A DNA stretch of 64,000 bases from Bryobacteraceae bacterium (GTDB taxonomy: Bacteria; Acidobacteriota; Terriglobia; Bryobacterales; Bryobacteraceae): assembly GCA_041394945.1 (NCBI GenBank), contig JAWKHH010000002.1:1509186-1573185 (forward strand). The letters are read 5' to 3'. A model generated the notes under the pieces. That model searched no databases, was not told the DNA's origin, and saw only the letters and a program-made list of their open reading frames with translations. The position numbers were made by a program, and so were the translations under genes. Position 1 is the stretch's first letter, and each line of letters begins with the position of its first letter. Positions 25,485 to 33,494 of the stretch are shown piece after piece.

Positions 25485-27650
25485 TCATCCCACTACTCCC
25501 CGGGACGTCACGCGAACCTCGTCGGGGATTTCGGCGTGCGAGAGCACGGCGACCCCGCGCAGGCTGGATTCGAGGACTTGGCGGAGGAAGTACCGGACGG
25601 GCGAGCCAGCCAGAATGACGCCGCCGCCGTCTTGGGCGCCGGTTGCCCGGGCGATCCGTTCGACGACTTCCCTCACCTGTTGCGGCGCGAGCTGCAGTTG
25701 CGAGGCATGCTCACCGTGCTCGATGGCCGCCTCAATGGCCTGTTCGACGGACGGGTCCAGGAAGAACGCACTGAGCTGGTTCTGCCGGTCCAGGTACGGC
25801 CGGACGATTGTACGCCGCAGGCTCTGGCGGACAAACTCGGTGAGAAGCACGGCGTTCCGCGTTATCGCGGCGGCTTCGCCAAGGGCCTCGACGATGGAGA
25901 CTCCATCGCGAATTGAGACCTGCTCGCGAAGGAGATTCTGGGCGATCCGATGCAGCAATGCAAGCGGGATCAGTTTCGGGATGGCTTCCTCGACCAGTTT
26001 CGGATTCTGTTCGGCGACGCGGTCGACGAGCTTCTTGGCGTCCTGGCGCGAAAACAGCTCGTGAGAGTGGCGGCGGGCGAGTTCGGAGAGGTGCGTGCCG
26101 AGCACACTGACCGGGTCCACGACCGTGAAACCCGCCGCGCGGGCATCCTCGGCCGATACAGAAGGAATCCACCAGGCTTCGAGGCCAAAGGCTGGTTCGC
26201 GAGTCGGTGTGCCTTGGGGCGGCGCTCCCGCCCCACCCGTGTTGATGACCAACTCGGATCCGGGAGGGATCTCGTAGCGCGCGATCTCGATTCCCTTGAG
26301 CGATATCGCGTACTCACCGGCCTTGAGTCCAAGGTTATCGGCCAGACGTACCGGAGGCAGAACGAATCCCAGCTCGCCCGCCAGCTGCTTCCGGATGCCA
26401 CCGATGCGGCGCAGCAGCGGAGAGCCCGGTCCTCCTTCGACCAGGCGTACCAGCCCGAGCCCGACCTCAATGGCGAGCGGCTCCACACGAAGCATCTGCT
26501 CGATGTTGTCGCGTTCGGTCGGCGGCGCCTTCGCGGCCGGCGCCGCCGTCTCGGCTTCTCGCCGGCTGCGGTTCAACCGCGAGGCTCCGCCCGCCGAGGC
26601 GGCGGCGAGGGCGAGGAAGGGAACGGAGGGGAGGCCGGGAAACATCGCCATCAAGGTGAGGACGCCGGCCGCCATCCACAACGGCTGCGGATCGCCGAGG
26701 ATCTGGCGGCGCACGTCGATTCCGAGCCTGGCGTCGGAGCTGGCGCGGGTGACGATGAGGCCCCCCGTAATGGAAATCATCAGAGCGGGAATGACCGTGA
26801 CGAGACCGTCCCCGATGGTCAGTACGGTGTAAGTTTCCAGGGCCCGGCGCAAATCCATGTCGTACTGCAGGACGCCGATGAGGAAACCCGCGATGATGTT
26901 GATTCCGGTGATGAGGATACTCGCCACCGCGTCGCGCTGGGTGAACCTCGATGCGCCGTCCATGGCGCCGTAGAATTCGGCCTCGCCGGCCAGTTCCTTA
27001 CGGCGCCTTCTGGCTTCGGATTCATCAATGAGCCCGGCGTTCAGGTCGGAGTCGATCGACATCTGTTTGCCAGGTAGGGCGTCGAGAGTGAATCGAGCCG
27101 TGACCTCGGAGATCCGCACCGCGCCGTGATTGATGACCACGTACTGAATCGCGATCAGCACCAGGAATATCACGGCGCCGATGATATAGTTTCCTCCGAC
27201 GACGAAGCTGCCGAAGGCTTCGATAACGTGCCCGGCGGCCGCGGTGCCGACATTGCCCTCGAGCAGAATGAGCCGGGAGGAGCTGATGTTGAGCGCCAGC
27301 CGGAATAGCGTGAGGAGCAGCAGCGTCGTCGGGAACACGCTGAACTCGACCGGTTTCGTGATCGACATCCCGACGAGTAGGACCACCACCGACACCGCGA
27401 CGTTGAGCGCGATGAGAAGGTCGAGCGCGAATGAGGGAAGCGGCACGATCATCGCGAGGACAATGCCCAGCACTGCGACCGGTACGCCTAACTCTGTCCA
27501 AGGCAAATTTCGTGCTGTCCGGCTGAGGAGACCGCCAGGCATCCCGGTGGGTGCCGCCGCGCCCGTGGTCTTCGGCATTCCTCCGGCCGCGGGGATGGGT
27601 GGAGGAGCGAGCGCGCTCGCCGACGCCAGCGGCGTGGTCGGAGTGCTCAT
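25485..27650 (-). CDS. flhA: Flagellar export gate protein FlhA
   Basis: 721 aa with an AGGAAGGA ribosome site. After a proline-rich tail the N-terminal half has about eight membrane helices and the conserved FHIPEP-type region (VTARFTLDALPGKQMSIDSDLNAGLIDESEARRR). The C-terminal half is the cytoplasmic domain that docks export chaperones (EPLAIEVGLGLVRLVEGG, RYLDRQN-like and RYFLRQVLESSL tracts). FlhA forms the nonameric export-gate ring. Located between flhB and flhF. Confidence 0.95.
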   Translation of the reverse strand: MSTPTTPLASASALAPPPIPAAGGMPKTTGAAAPTGMPGGLLSRTARNLPWTELGVPVAVLGIVLAMIVPLPSFALDLLIALNVAVSVVVLLVGMSITKPVEFSVFPTTLLLLTLFRLALNISSSRLILLEGNVGTAAAGHVIEAFGSFVVGGNYIIGAVIFLVLIAIQYVVINHGAVRISEVTARFTLDALPGKQMSIDSDLNAGLIDESEARRRRKELAGEAEFYGAMDGASRFTQRDAVASILITGINIIAGFLIGVLQYDMDLRRALETYTVLTIGDGLVTVIPALMISITGGLIVTRASSDARLGIDVRRQILGDPQPLWMAAGVLTLMAMFPGLPSVPFLALAAASAGGASRLNRSRREAETAAPAAKAPPTERDNIEQMLRVEPLAIEVGLGLVRLVEGGPGSPLLRRIGGIRKQLAGELGFVLPPVRLADNLGLKAGEYAISLKGIEIARYEIPPGSELVINTGGAGAPPQGTPTREPAFGLEAWWIPSVSAEDARAAGFTVVDPVSVLGTHLSELARRHSHELFSRQDAKKLVDRVAEQNPKLVEEAIPKLIPLALLHRIAQNLLREQVSIRDGVSIVEALGEAAAITRNAVLLTEFVRQSLRRTIVRPYLDRQNQLSAFFLDPSVEQAIEAAIEHGEHASQLQLAPQQVREVVERIARATGAQDGGGVILAGSPVRYFLRQVLESSLRGVAVLSHAEIPDEVRVTSRGVVG

Positions 27651-27828
27651 GCCCGATCCTTCCTGTGTCGCCGGGCCGGCGCGCCGGTCCTAGGCGGCCG
27701 GCTCCGGGGCCTAAGCGTCGACGCCGGCGACAGAACGCGATTCTCCGCCGAAAGTCGCCTGGAAGGAATCGTGGTTCCGGCGCCATTGACTCCGCCGTCG
27801 TCGCCGACCAGGCGCTCCCGGAACACGC

Positions 27829-28908
27829 CTAGGGTCTGGCTCCGGTCCATCCTCCCGAGTGAGCTCGCATCAGCCGGTGAATGTAGGCTAGGACCTCTGC
27901 CACTGCCCGGTAGAGCGAAGGCGGTATCTCCTGGCCGACGTGGGCGGCTTTGTAGAGCGCTTGGGCAAGCGGCGGGTTCTCGACGATCGGGATCTGCTGC
28001 CGCAGCGCCCGTTCGCGAATTCGCAGGGCGAGGTAGTTTCGGCCTTTGGCGACGACCTTGGGGGCCGGCATCTCTCCTGGCTCGTAGCGCAAGGCAACCG
28101 CGTAGTGAGTCGGGTTGACGATAACGGCTGTCGCGGTGTCGACATCGCTCATCATCCGGCGCCGCGAGAACTCGCGCATCATGCGGCGGATTTTCTGTTT
28201 GGCGTGGGGGTTGCCCTCGCTTTCCTTCGCCTCGTCGCGGATTTCCTGCTTCGACATTTTCATCTCGGTGTTCCAACGGCGGTACTGCCTGACCCAGTCC
28301 CAAACACCCACGACGATGAACAGCAACGCCGCCTTCCACAGGATCTGGTCGACGGCTTGGGCGATGGCGCCCGTTCCCGACGCCAGGTCCGACCACGGGA
28401 GCCGGGAGAACCGGGCTGGCCAGCTCGACCAGATCCACCAAAGGCCGGCGCCGAAAAGCGGAAGCACGCCTACGGCGACGGCCAGCTTGCCGAGATTTTC
28501 TCCAGGCATCGCCTGCAGGCGACTGGCCGGATTGAGCCGGCCGAGGTCCGGGGCCAGCCGCGTCGTGGATAGCCCGAATCGGGTCGTCGCCATTTGCGCG
28601 GCCAGGCCCGAGAGCCAAACCGCACCAGCGGCGGCGACCAGCGGGATGCCGAGATCGGCGGCGATCCGCAGGCCGAGGCGTTCGACCGCGGAGGGACTCC
28701 AGCTCCGTAGGAACGCCATTTCGAGGAGGCCGCGGAAGAGCCTCCGGACGGCTGGGAACCACTGGGTGGAATAGCTCGATAGCAGGCTCAGAAACACTAC
28801 GAACTGCGCGGCCGCCACCAACTCCCGTGAGGTGACATAGCGGCCCTCGTCCCTGGCCTTCTGCCGGCGTCTGGGTGTCGGTTGTTCGGTCTTGTCGTGG
28901 TTGGACAT
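27829..28908 (-). CDS. flhB: Flagellar export switch protein FlhB
   Basis: 359 aa. The charged opening EQPTPRRRQKARDEGRYVTSRELVAA is typical, followed by four membrane helices and the cytoplasmic domain with the autocleavage motif NPTH in VIVNPTHYAVALRYEP, where FlhB cuts itself to switch export from hook to filament substrates. FliK, the ruler that triggers this, is encoded in the same operon. A 178-bp gap separates it from flhA, with no further gene visible. Confidence 0.95.
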   Translation of the reverse strand: MSNHDKTEQPTPRRRQKARDEGRYVTSRELVAAAQFVVFLSLLSSYSTQWFPAVRRLFRGLLEMAFLRSWSPSAVERLGLRIAADLGIPLVAAAGAVWLSGLAAQMATTRFGLSTTRLAPDLGRLNPASRLQAMPGENLGKLAVAVGVLPLFGAGLWWIWSSWPARFSRLPWSDLASGTGAIAQAVDQILWKAALLFIVVGVWDWVRQYRRWNTEMKMSKQEIRDEAKESEGNPHAKQKIRRMMREFSRRRMMSDVDTATAVIVNPTHYAVALRYEPGEMPAPKVVAKGRNYLALRIRERALRQQIPIVENPPLAQALYKAAHVGQEIPPSLYRAVAEVLAYIHRLMRAHSGGWTGARP

Positions 28909-28956
28909 CGGCCCACCATCCTTGCCGTAGCGTCGGTTTGCCCTGCGTCTGGCGTA

Positions 28957-28984
28957 TCATCGATTTCCTCTCATCGATTTCCTC
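28957..28984. repeat. 14-bp tandem duplication at the fliR stop codon
   Basis: TCATCGATTTCCTC occurs twice without a gap. On the minus strand the first unit ends with the fliR stop TGA. Because 14 is not a multiple of three, the duplication shifts the frame behind the stop. It looks like a small slippage event. Confidence 0.8.
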
Positions 28985-29777
28985 CGAGCCACAAATGGAG
29001 CGGGGGAAACATCCGATGGGCCGCGTCGATATAGAGAGAACCCATCGTGGCGGTCCACGCGCCGATGGTCAGCATCGCCGCCAGCATCTTCAACGGAAAA
29101 GCCAATGTGAGCAGTTGAAGGTGAGCATCCAGGCGGCCGAGCAGCGCCAGAGTGACGTCGACCACGAGCAGGAGGCCCGCCACTGGCAGGGCCAGCCGAA
29201 CGGCGAGCCGGAACATCTCGCCCGTCCAAGCCGCCAGCGCCCCCCAGTAGGCGGCGACCTTGGAAGCCGGCAGTTCGGCTCCAAAGCCGGGCAGCCAATG
29301 GCCGGGCGGGTTCGTCTCGAGGCTATGTGCGAAAATGCGGATCACTTCGCGGTCGAGCCCGGCGGCGACGAACATGGCTGCGGCCGTCAATTGCGCTACT
29401 GTCTGCAGGACGGTCGAATCGGCTTGTGTCGTCGGATCGATCGTTGCCGCATAGGTGTACCCGGCTTGTGTTCCGGCCACCTGCATGGCGATCGTAAAGG
29501 CCTCGTTCAGCCAACCGACCAGGACGCCCGTTCCGCATCCGAGGGCCGCCTCGGCGAGCAGAGTCACGGGCGACAGCCGCGACGGCTCCGGCCATGCCGG
29601 CAGCAGAACCACCGTAAGCGCGAACGCAAAAAGGACCCTGACGACCGGCGCGGCGCCTCGAAATCCCGGCAGCGGCAGCATCGCCACCGCCCCCCCGATC
29701 CGGGCCAGCGCCGCAAGGAAGCCGGCGGCCGCCCCGGTCGGCCAGATCGCGGCGATGCCCATGGGGTCAGTGGGCAT
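28971..29777 (-). CDS. fliR: Flagellar export gate protein FliR
   Basis: 268 aa, overlapping fliQ by 11 bp. Six hydrophobic helices; conserved FliR features include ARIGGAVAMLPLPGFRGAAPVVRVLFA near the start and QVAGTQAGYTYAATIDPTTQADSTVL in the middle. FliR joins FliP and FliQ in the helical core of the flagellar type III export gate. Operon position fliP-fliQ-fliR-flhB is the standard order. Confidence 0.93.
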   Translation of the reverse strand: MPTDPMGIAAIWPTGAAAGFLAALARIGGAVAMLPLPGFRGAAPVVRVLFAFALTVVLLPAWPEPSRLSPVTLLAEAALGCGTGVLVGWLNEAFTIAMQVAGTQAGYTYAATIDPTTQADSTVLQTVAQLTAAAMFVAAGLDREVIRIFAHSLETNPPGHWLPGFGAELPASKVAAYWGALAAWTGEMFRLAVRLALPVAGLLLVVDVTLALLGRLDAHLQLLTLAFPLKMLAAMLTIGAWTATMGSLYIDAAHRMFPPLHLWLGGNR

Positions 29778-30036
29778 AGCGCCCCAGGTCAGCGAATAGC
29801 GCCGTCGTATAGGCGGTGAGTTTCATCAACATCCATGGCAGGCACAGGAGCAGGCCGGCGAAGAACGCGGCAAGCCGCGGCACGGCCGCGAAGCCCGGAT
29901 CCTGGATCGAGGTGACGATCTGCACCAGGCTCATTACCAGGCCGGCCAGAAAGCCGAGTGCGAGTAGCGGCAGGGCGAGCCAGAATGCGGTCATCATGGC
30001 CTGCCTCATGGCTTCGGTTACGGTCGCAGCGTTCAT
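29767..30036 (-). CDS. fliQ: Flagellar export gate protein FliQ
   Basis: 89 aa from the ATG at 30036 (MNAATVTEAMRQAMMTAFWL), which has a GAGGAG site upstream; an ATG six codons earlier is less likely. Two membrane helices with LVMSLVQIVTSIQDPGFAAVPRL between them are typical of FliQ. It lies 18 bp after fliP and overlaps fliR. Confidence 0.93.
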   Translation of the reverse strand: MNAATVTEAMRQAMMTAFWLALPLLALGFLAGLVMSLVQIVTSIQDPGFAAVPRLAAFFAGLLLCLPWMLMKLTAYTTALFADLGRYAH

Positions 30037-30054
30037 GCGGTGGGTTCTCCTCAA

Positions 30055-30825
30055 CTACCCGAAACTCTTCACGAGGGAACCAATCACGAGGTTCCAGCCG
30101 TCGACGAGGACGAACAGGAGGATCTTGAATGGGGCCGAAAGCATCACCGGCGGGAGCTGCACCATGCCCGCCACCAGCGTCACCGACGCTACAACGAGGT
30201 CGATGACCAGAAAAGGCAGGAACAGGACGGCGCCGATCTGGAATCCCGTTCTCAGTTCCGACAGCACGTAGGCGGGCAACACGATCCGCAACTCGGTCTC
30301 GGCGGCGGTCCGCGGCGCCGGTGACTTCGATACTTCGAGCATCAGGGCGAGATCCTTTTCGCGGGCGAAGCGCAGCAGGTAATCCCGGAGTGGAGGGCTT
30401 GCCCGTCGAACGGCCTCCCCGCCACTGATTTCTCCTTTCTCGAACGGCTGCCATGCGCTGGCGTAGATGCGTTCGCCGACCGGTTGCATCAGCAGCGCCG
30501 TCAGGAACAAGGCCAGTCCGACCAGCACTTGGTTGGATGGCGCTGTCTGTGTGCCGAGGGCCTGGCGCAGGAAGTGGAGCACGAGAGTGATGCGGAGGAA
30601 TGGCGTTGCCGACATGACCAGAGCCGGTAGAAGTGTGAGCGCGCCGAGCAGGATCACGATCTGCATCGGTACGCCTGGCCCGGCTTTGGGCAGCTCGGCC
30701 GCCGGCCCATGGTGGGCGGGAGCGGCCCAGAGAGTGGCGTGGGCCAACCACAATGCCGCGAGAGCAAGCGCGGCTCGCTGTGGACGCCGCGGGGCGCTGC
30801 TCTGCTGATCGAGACTCCGGTTCAT
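30055..30825 (-). CDS. fliP: Flagellar export gate protein FliP
   Basis: 256 aa from the ATG at 30825, overlapping the fliO stop. FliP is the gate protein with a cleavable signal, seen here as ALALAALWLAHATLWAAPA. Then LLGALTLLPALVMSATPFLRI, LRQALGTQTAPSNQVLVGLALFLT and ELRTGFQIGAVLFLPFLVIDLVV match the family's conserved blocks. It assembles with FliQ and FliR. Confidence 0.95.
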   Translation of the reverse strand: MNRSLDQQSSAPRRPQRAALALAALWLAHATLWAAPAHHGPAAELPKAGPGVPMQIVILLGALTLLPALVMSATPFLRITLVLHFLRQALGTQTAPSNQVLVGLALFLTALLMQPVGERIYASAWQPFEKGEISGGEAVRRASPPLRDYLLRFAREKDLALMLEVSKSPAPRTAAETELRIVLPAYVLSELRTGFQIGAVLFLPFLVIDLVVASVTLVAGMVQLPPVMLSAPFKILLFVLVDGWNLVIGSLVKSFG

Positions 30826-31208
30826 AGGCTGCGTCCCTCGATCCGGCCGGACGGGCGCGGACGGGTGGCGCGGCTCGGACCGCGCCCGGCGCCGTCCGAA
30901 AGCGTGGTCGGGTCTCGCCGTGAGGTTTCCCGCCATCCTCCGACGCACTCGATTCCCCGGCCGTGGCAGGCCAGGAGCCAGCGCCTCGAGCCCGCCTCTA
31001 CCAGGTGTACTGTGTGATGCGCCGACAGCCGCGCCGTGCCGGTCACTCTCACCGGTCGCGGCGAGACGGCTCGGGTCGATCGGAGCAGGCCCGCCACCCA
31101 GGAGAACAGCCTCGAGAGCGGCGACGGACGGAGTCCGCCCGCGAAGCCGGGCGCTTCGCCGCACGCCGGTTCCGCTCCGGTGGCCCGTGGCCGGTCAGTC
31201 GGACTCAT
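30822..31208 (-). CDS. fliO: FliO-like flagellar protein lacking a clear membrane helix
   Basis: 128 aa from the ATG at 31208, overlapping fliN by 14 bp and fliP by 4. The core VRVTGTARLSAHHTVHLVEAGSRRWLLACHGRGIECVGGW matches the cytoplasmic domain of FliO, and the position between fliN and fliP is where fliO always lies. Only a short amphipathic stretch (LSRLFSWVAGLL) stands where the FliO membrane helix should be. The tail is arginine- and serine-rich. Called mainly from context. Confidence 0.7.
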   Translation of the reverse strand: MSPTDRPRATGAEPACGEAPGFAGGLRPSPLSRLFSWVAGLLRSTRAVSPRPVRVTGTARLSAHHTVHLVEAGSRRWLLACHGRGIECVGGWRETSRRDPTTLSDGAGRGPSRATRPRPSGRIEGRSL

Positions 31209-31560
31209 GAAAATCGGTAATTCGAACACCCATTCGCTCCTCGAGAATGACGATTTCGCCAAATCCCATCAATGCGCCGCCGACCCGGATATCGATGTTT
31301 TCTCCCGCCGACCGGGTCATCCGGAGTACGCTTCCGGGCTTCAGCCGCAGAATCTCCCGGACGGACATTCGTCGGCGATCCAGTTCCACTTCGATGCCGA
31401 GCGGGAGGTCGGCGAAGCGTTCCGGCACCGCCGGCAGGATGCTCGGGGCGGATTTGCCGGCCAGGCGTGCGCCCGCCGATGGACCGTCGTTCGCCGTCGG
31501 CCGTGGCTCGGCGCCTCCTTCGTGGTCCCGCTGGGCGTGAACGTCCATGGTGTCGTGCAT
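31195..31560 (-). CDS. fliN: Flagellar motor switch protein FliN (short form)
   Basis: 121 aa. The C-terminal 75 residues are the SpoA domain (LPLGIEVELDRRRMSVREILRLKPGSVLRM and ALMGFGEIVILEERMGVRITDF). The first about 45 residues are a charged linker. An ATG four codons later is an alternative start. FliN sits at the base of the C-ring with FliM; no fliM is in this window, where fliL and fliM usually precede it. Confidence 0.9.
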   Translation of the reverse strand: MHDTMDVHAQRDHEGGAEPRPTANDGPSAGARLAGKSAPSILPAVPERFADLPLGIEVELDRRRMSVREILRLKPGSVLRMTRSAGENIDIRVGGALMGFGEIVILEERMGVRITDFHESD

Positions 31561-31673
31561 CCTGTCTTGCCGCGCCGTCGCGGCGGCGCGGCTCTGGGAG
31601 TTGGAGGCGGTTCCGGCGTGCGCGCAACTCCGACTTGCGGCGCCGCCGGACCGCTATTTCGATCGCTGCCAGG

Positions 31674-32909
31674 CTAGCGTTTCAATCCGATCGTCTCCTG
31701 ACTCAGTTCGTCCACGGTCGTGATCACACGCGCGTTTGCCTGGTAGCCCCGCTGCAGCACGATCAGATTCGTGAACTCGCGCGCGATGTCGACCGTCGAG
31801 CTCTCAATCGCTCCTCCGAGGATCGTGCCACGGCCGCCGGTGCCGGGCAGGCCGATGGCGGGGAGCGCCGACCGGGCGCTCAATTGGTAGCTGTTGTTGC
31901 CGACCGCGATCAGAGACTCAGGGTTTCGTACCGACGCCATCGCCAGGCGTCCTACCACGGTCTGAACTCCGTTGGAAAACTGCGCCAGAACGGCGCCGCC
32001 GTTGCCGACGCCGACGCGAATCAGTTGGGCCGATGGCGATCCGTCCTGGGCGTTGGCGGACACCGCCGACGACTGGGCGTATTGGGTTAACCTCGGTCTC
32101 TGTCCGTCATACATGGACCAGTTCAACGTGAGATCGGCCGCTCCGTCGGCGAGACCGGTCACCGCGAGTTGGGGAAACGGGCCATCGGCAGGTGGATCGA
32201 CGAGCGTGCCGGACGAAGTGAAAGTGAGGGATCCGGTGACGGGCGCGATCGGAGACGTGACATCCGAGTCGGGGAACTCGAGCGAGTAGTCCCACACATT
32301 GGCCGTCGTCGACTTGGTGTAGCCGACCGTGACGATATGCGATGTGCCGAGGGAATCGAAGACCTCGATCGACCCGGAGAACTGCGTCCCGGGCTCGGCC
32401 GAGGCGTCGAGGTTGAGGTCGAATGAGAACGATGTCGTCGGGATCGGTGGTTTGATCGATCCGACGGGGACGACGATGTCTCCCACCGGGATATTCGTGT
32501 CAAGCACGCCGTTCTGCTCGGTCCAGCCCTGAACGCGTTGGCCTGTTGCCGTGAGCAGATTTCCGCTCTTGTCGACTTGAAGATTGCCGCCCCGAGAGTA
32601 GACAATCGGGCCGTTTTGCTCGCGAACCACAAGGAAGCCGTCTCCCTGGACGGCGATATCGAGTTCGCCTGTGCTGGCCTTGATCGCGCCCTGGGTGAAC
32701 TGGCGGATGGTGTTCGGGCGAGCCACGCCGAAGCCGACCTGGGTTTCGCCCAGCCCGGCCCCGAGCGACTGCGTCACCAAGTCATAGAACGCGACGACGT
32801 TGGTCTTGAATCCCGGTGTGTTCAGGTTGGCAAGGTTGTTACCGACCACATCCACGGCGGTTGCGTGAGCGCTCAGCGCCGAGAGCGCGGTCGAAAATGA
32901 TGTAAACAT
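31674..32909 (-). CDS. flgE: Flagellar hook protein FlgE
   Basis: 411 aa with a GAGGAG site before the ATG. The N-terminal rod/hook motif SAHATAVDVVGNNLANLNTPGFK and the C-terminal block SSTVDIAREFTNLIVLQRGYQANARVITTVDEL form the coiled coil shared by axial proteins. The middle (130-300) is the FlgE D1/D2 surface domain. It forms the universal joint outside the cell. The gene order fliK-flgD-flgE is standard. Confidence 0.94.
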   Translation of the reverse strand: MFTSFSTALSALSAHATAVDVVGNNLANLNTPGFKTNVVAFYDLVTQSLGAGLGETQVGFGVARPNTIRQFTQGAIKASTGELDIAVQGDGFLVVREQNGPIVYSRGGNLQVDKSGNLLTATGQRVQGWTEQNGVLDTNIPVGDIVVPVGSIKPPIPTTSFSFDLNLDASAEPGTQFSGSIEVFDSLGTSHIVTVGYTKSTTANVWDYSLEFPDSDVTSPIAPVTGSLTFTSSGTLVDPPADGPFPQLAVTGLADGAADLTLNWSMYDGQRPRLTQYAQSSAVSANAQDGSPSAQLIRVGVGNGGAVLAQFSNGVQTVVGRLAMASVRNPESLIAVGNNSYQLSARSALPAIGLPGTGGRGTILGGAIESSTVDIAREFTNLIVLQRGYQANARVITTVDELSQETIGLKR

Positions 32910-33043
32910 CCGATTCTCCTCGTGTCCTTACGTTGTCATCCGATCTGCATTGCTGTCACTCGATCTGCCCAGTTCTTCGACTGGATTCCCATTTCGCGGC
33001 CGGCCTGACGTTCTCCGCGCCACCGGCGATCTTTTCCGCCGCG

Positions 33044-33403
33044 CTATCCCGCGCCGCCGCTGCCGCCGGCGTTTCCAACCGGCGTCGAGCCAAGGTGCTC
33101 GATGCCGGAACGGATCGCTTCCAGCTCCTGTCTCATCGCGAGCGACTGCTCCAGGGCGGAGAACTGGGCCAGTTGCGTGACGAAGCCCATCGGATCGGTT
33201 GGATCGAGTGGGTTCTGGTTCTGCAACTGCGCAACGAGCAGTTTGAGAAACGTTTCCTTGGAGGTGAGCGGATCGGATTCCGCATCCGCAGTGGGAGCGT
33301 CGGCGGGGCCTGCGGCGGCATCGGCTGCATCCGCGGTTCCCGCCGCAGGCGAATATGCCGCCGCCCGCGGTTGCGCGGCCAGTGTCCCGGAAGTGATCGT
33401 CAT
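33044..33403 (-). CDS. flgD: Hook-capping scaffold protein FlgD (short)
   Basis: 119 aa from the ATG at 33403, which has a good AAAAGGAG site. The conserved N-terminal FlgD block is complete (LTSKETFLKLLVAQLQNQNPLDPTDP and FVTQLAQFSALEQSLAMRQ). The C-terminal Ig-like/tudor domains of enteric FlgD (about 220 aa) are absent; the protein ends in a Gly-rich tail, as in other short FlgD forms. It caps the growing hook and is then lost. Confidence 0.9.
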   Translation of the reverse strand: MTITSGTLAAQPRAAAYSPAAGTADAADAAAGPADAPTADAESDPLTSKETFLKLLVAQLQNQNPLDPTDPMGFVTQLAQFSALEQSLAMRQELEAIRSGIEHLGSTPVGNAGGSGGAG

Positions 33404-33494
33404 TGAGTTGCGCTCCTTTTTCTGGTCTGGCGTCATCGAACGACGCCCCTTGTCCCGGCGATACGGCCGACAGCGCAATGCCGCCCTCCGTGTT

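Noticed and set aside
28957..28984. 14-bp tandem repeat as part of a CRISPR or mobile element
   Set aside because: Two adjacent copies only, no spacers, no transposase or cas gene nearby; a local slippage duplication is enough.
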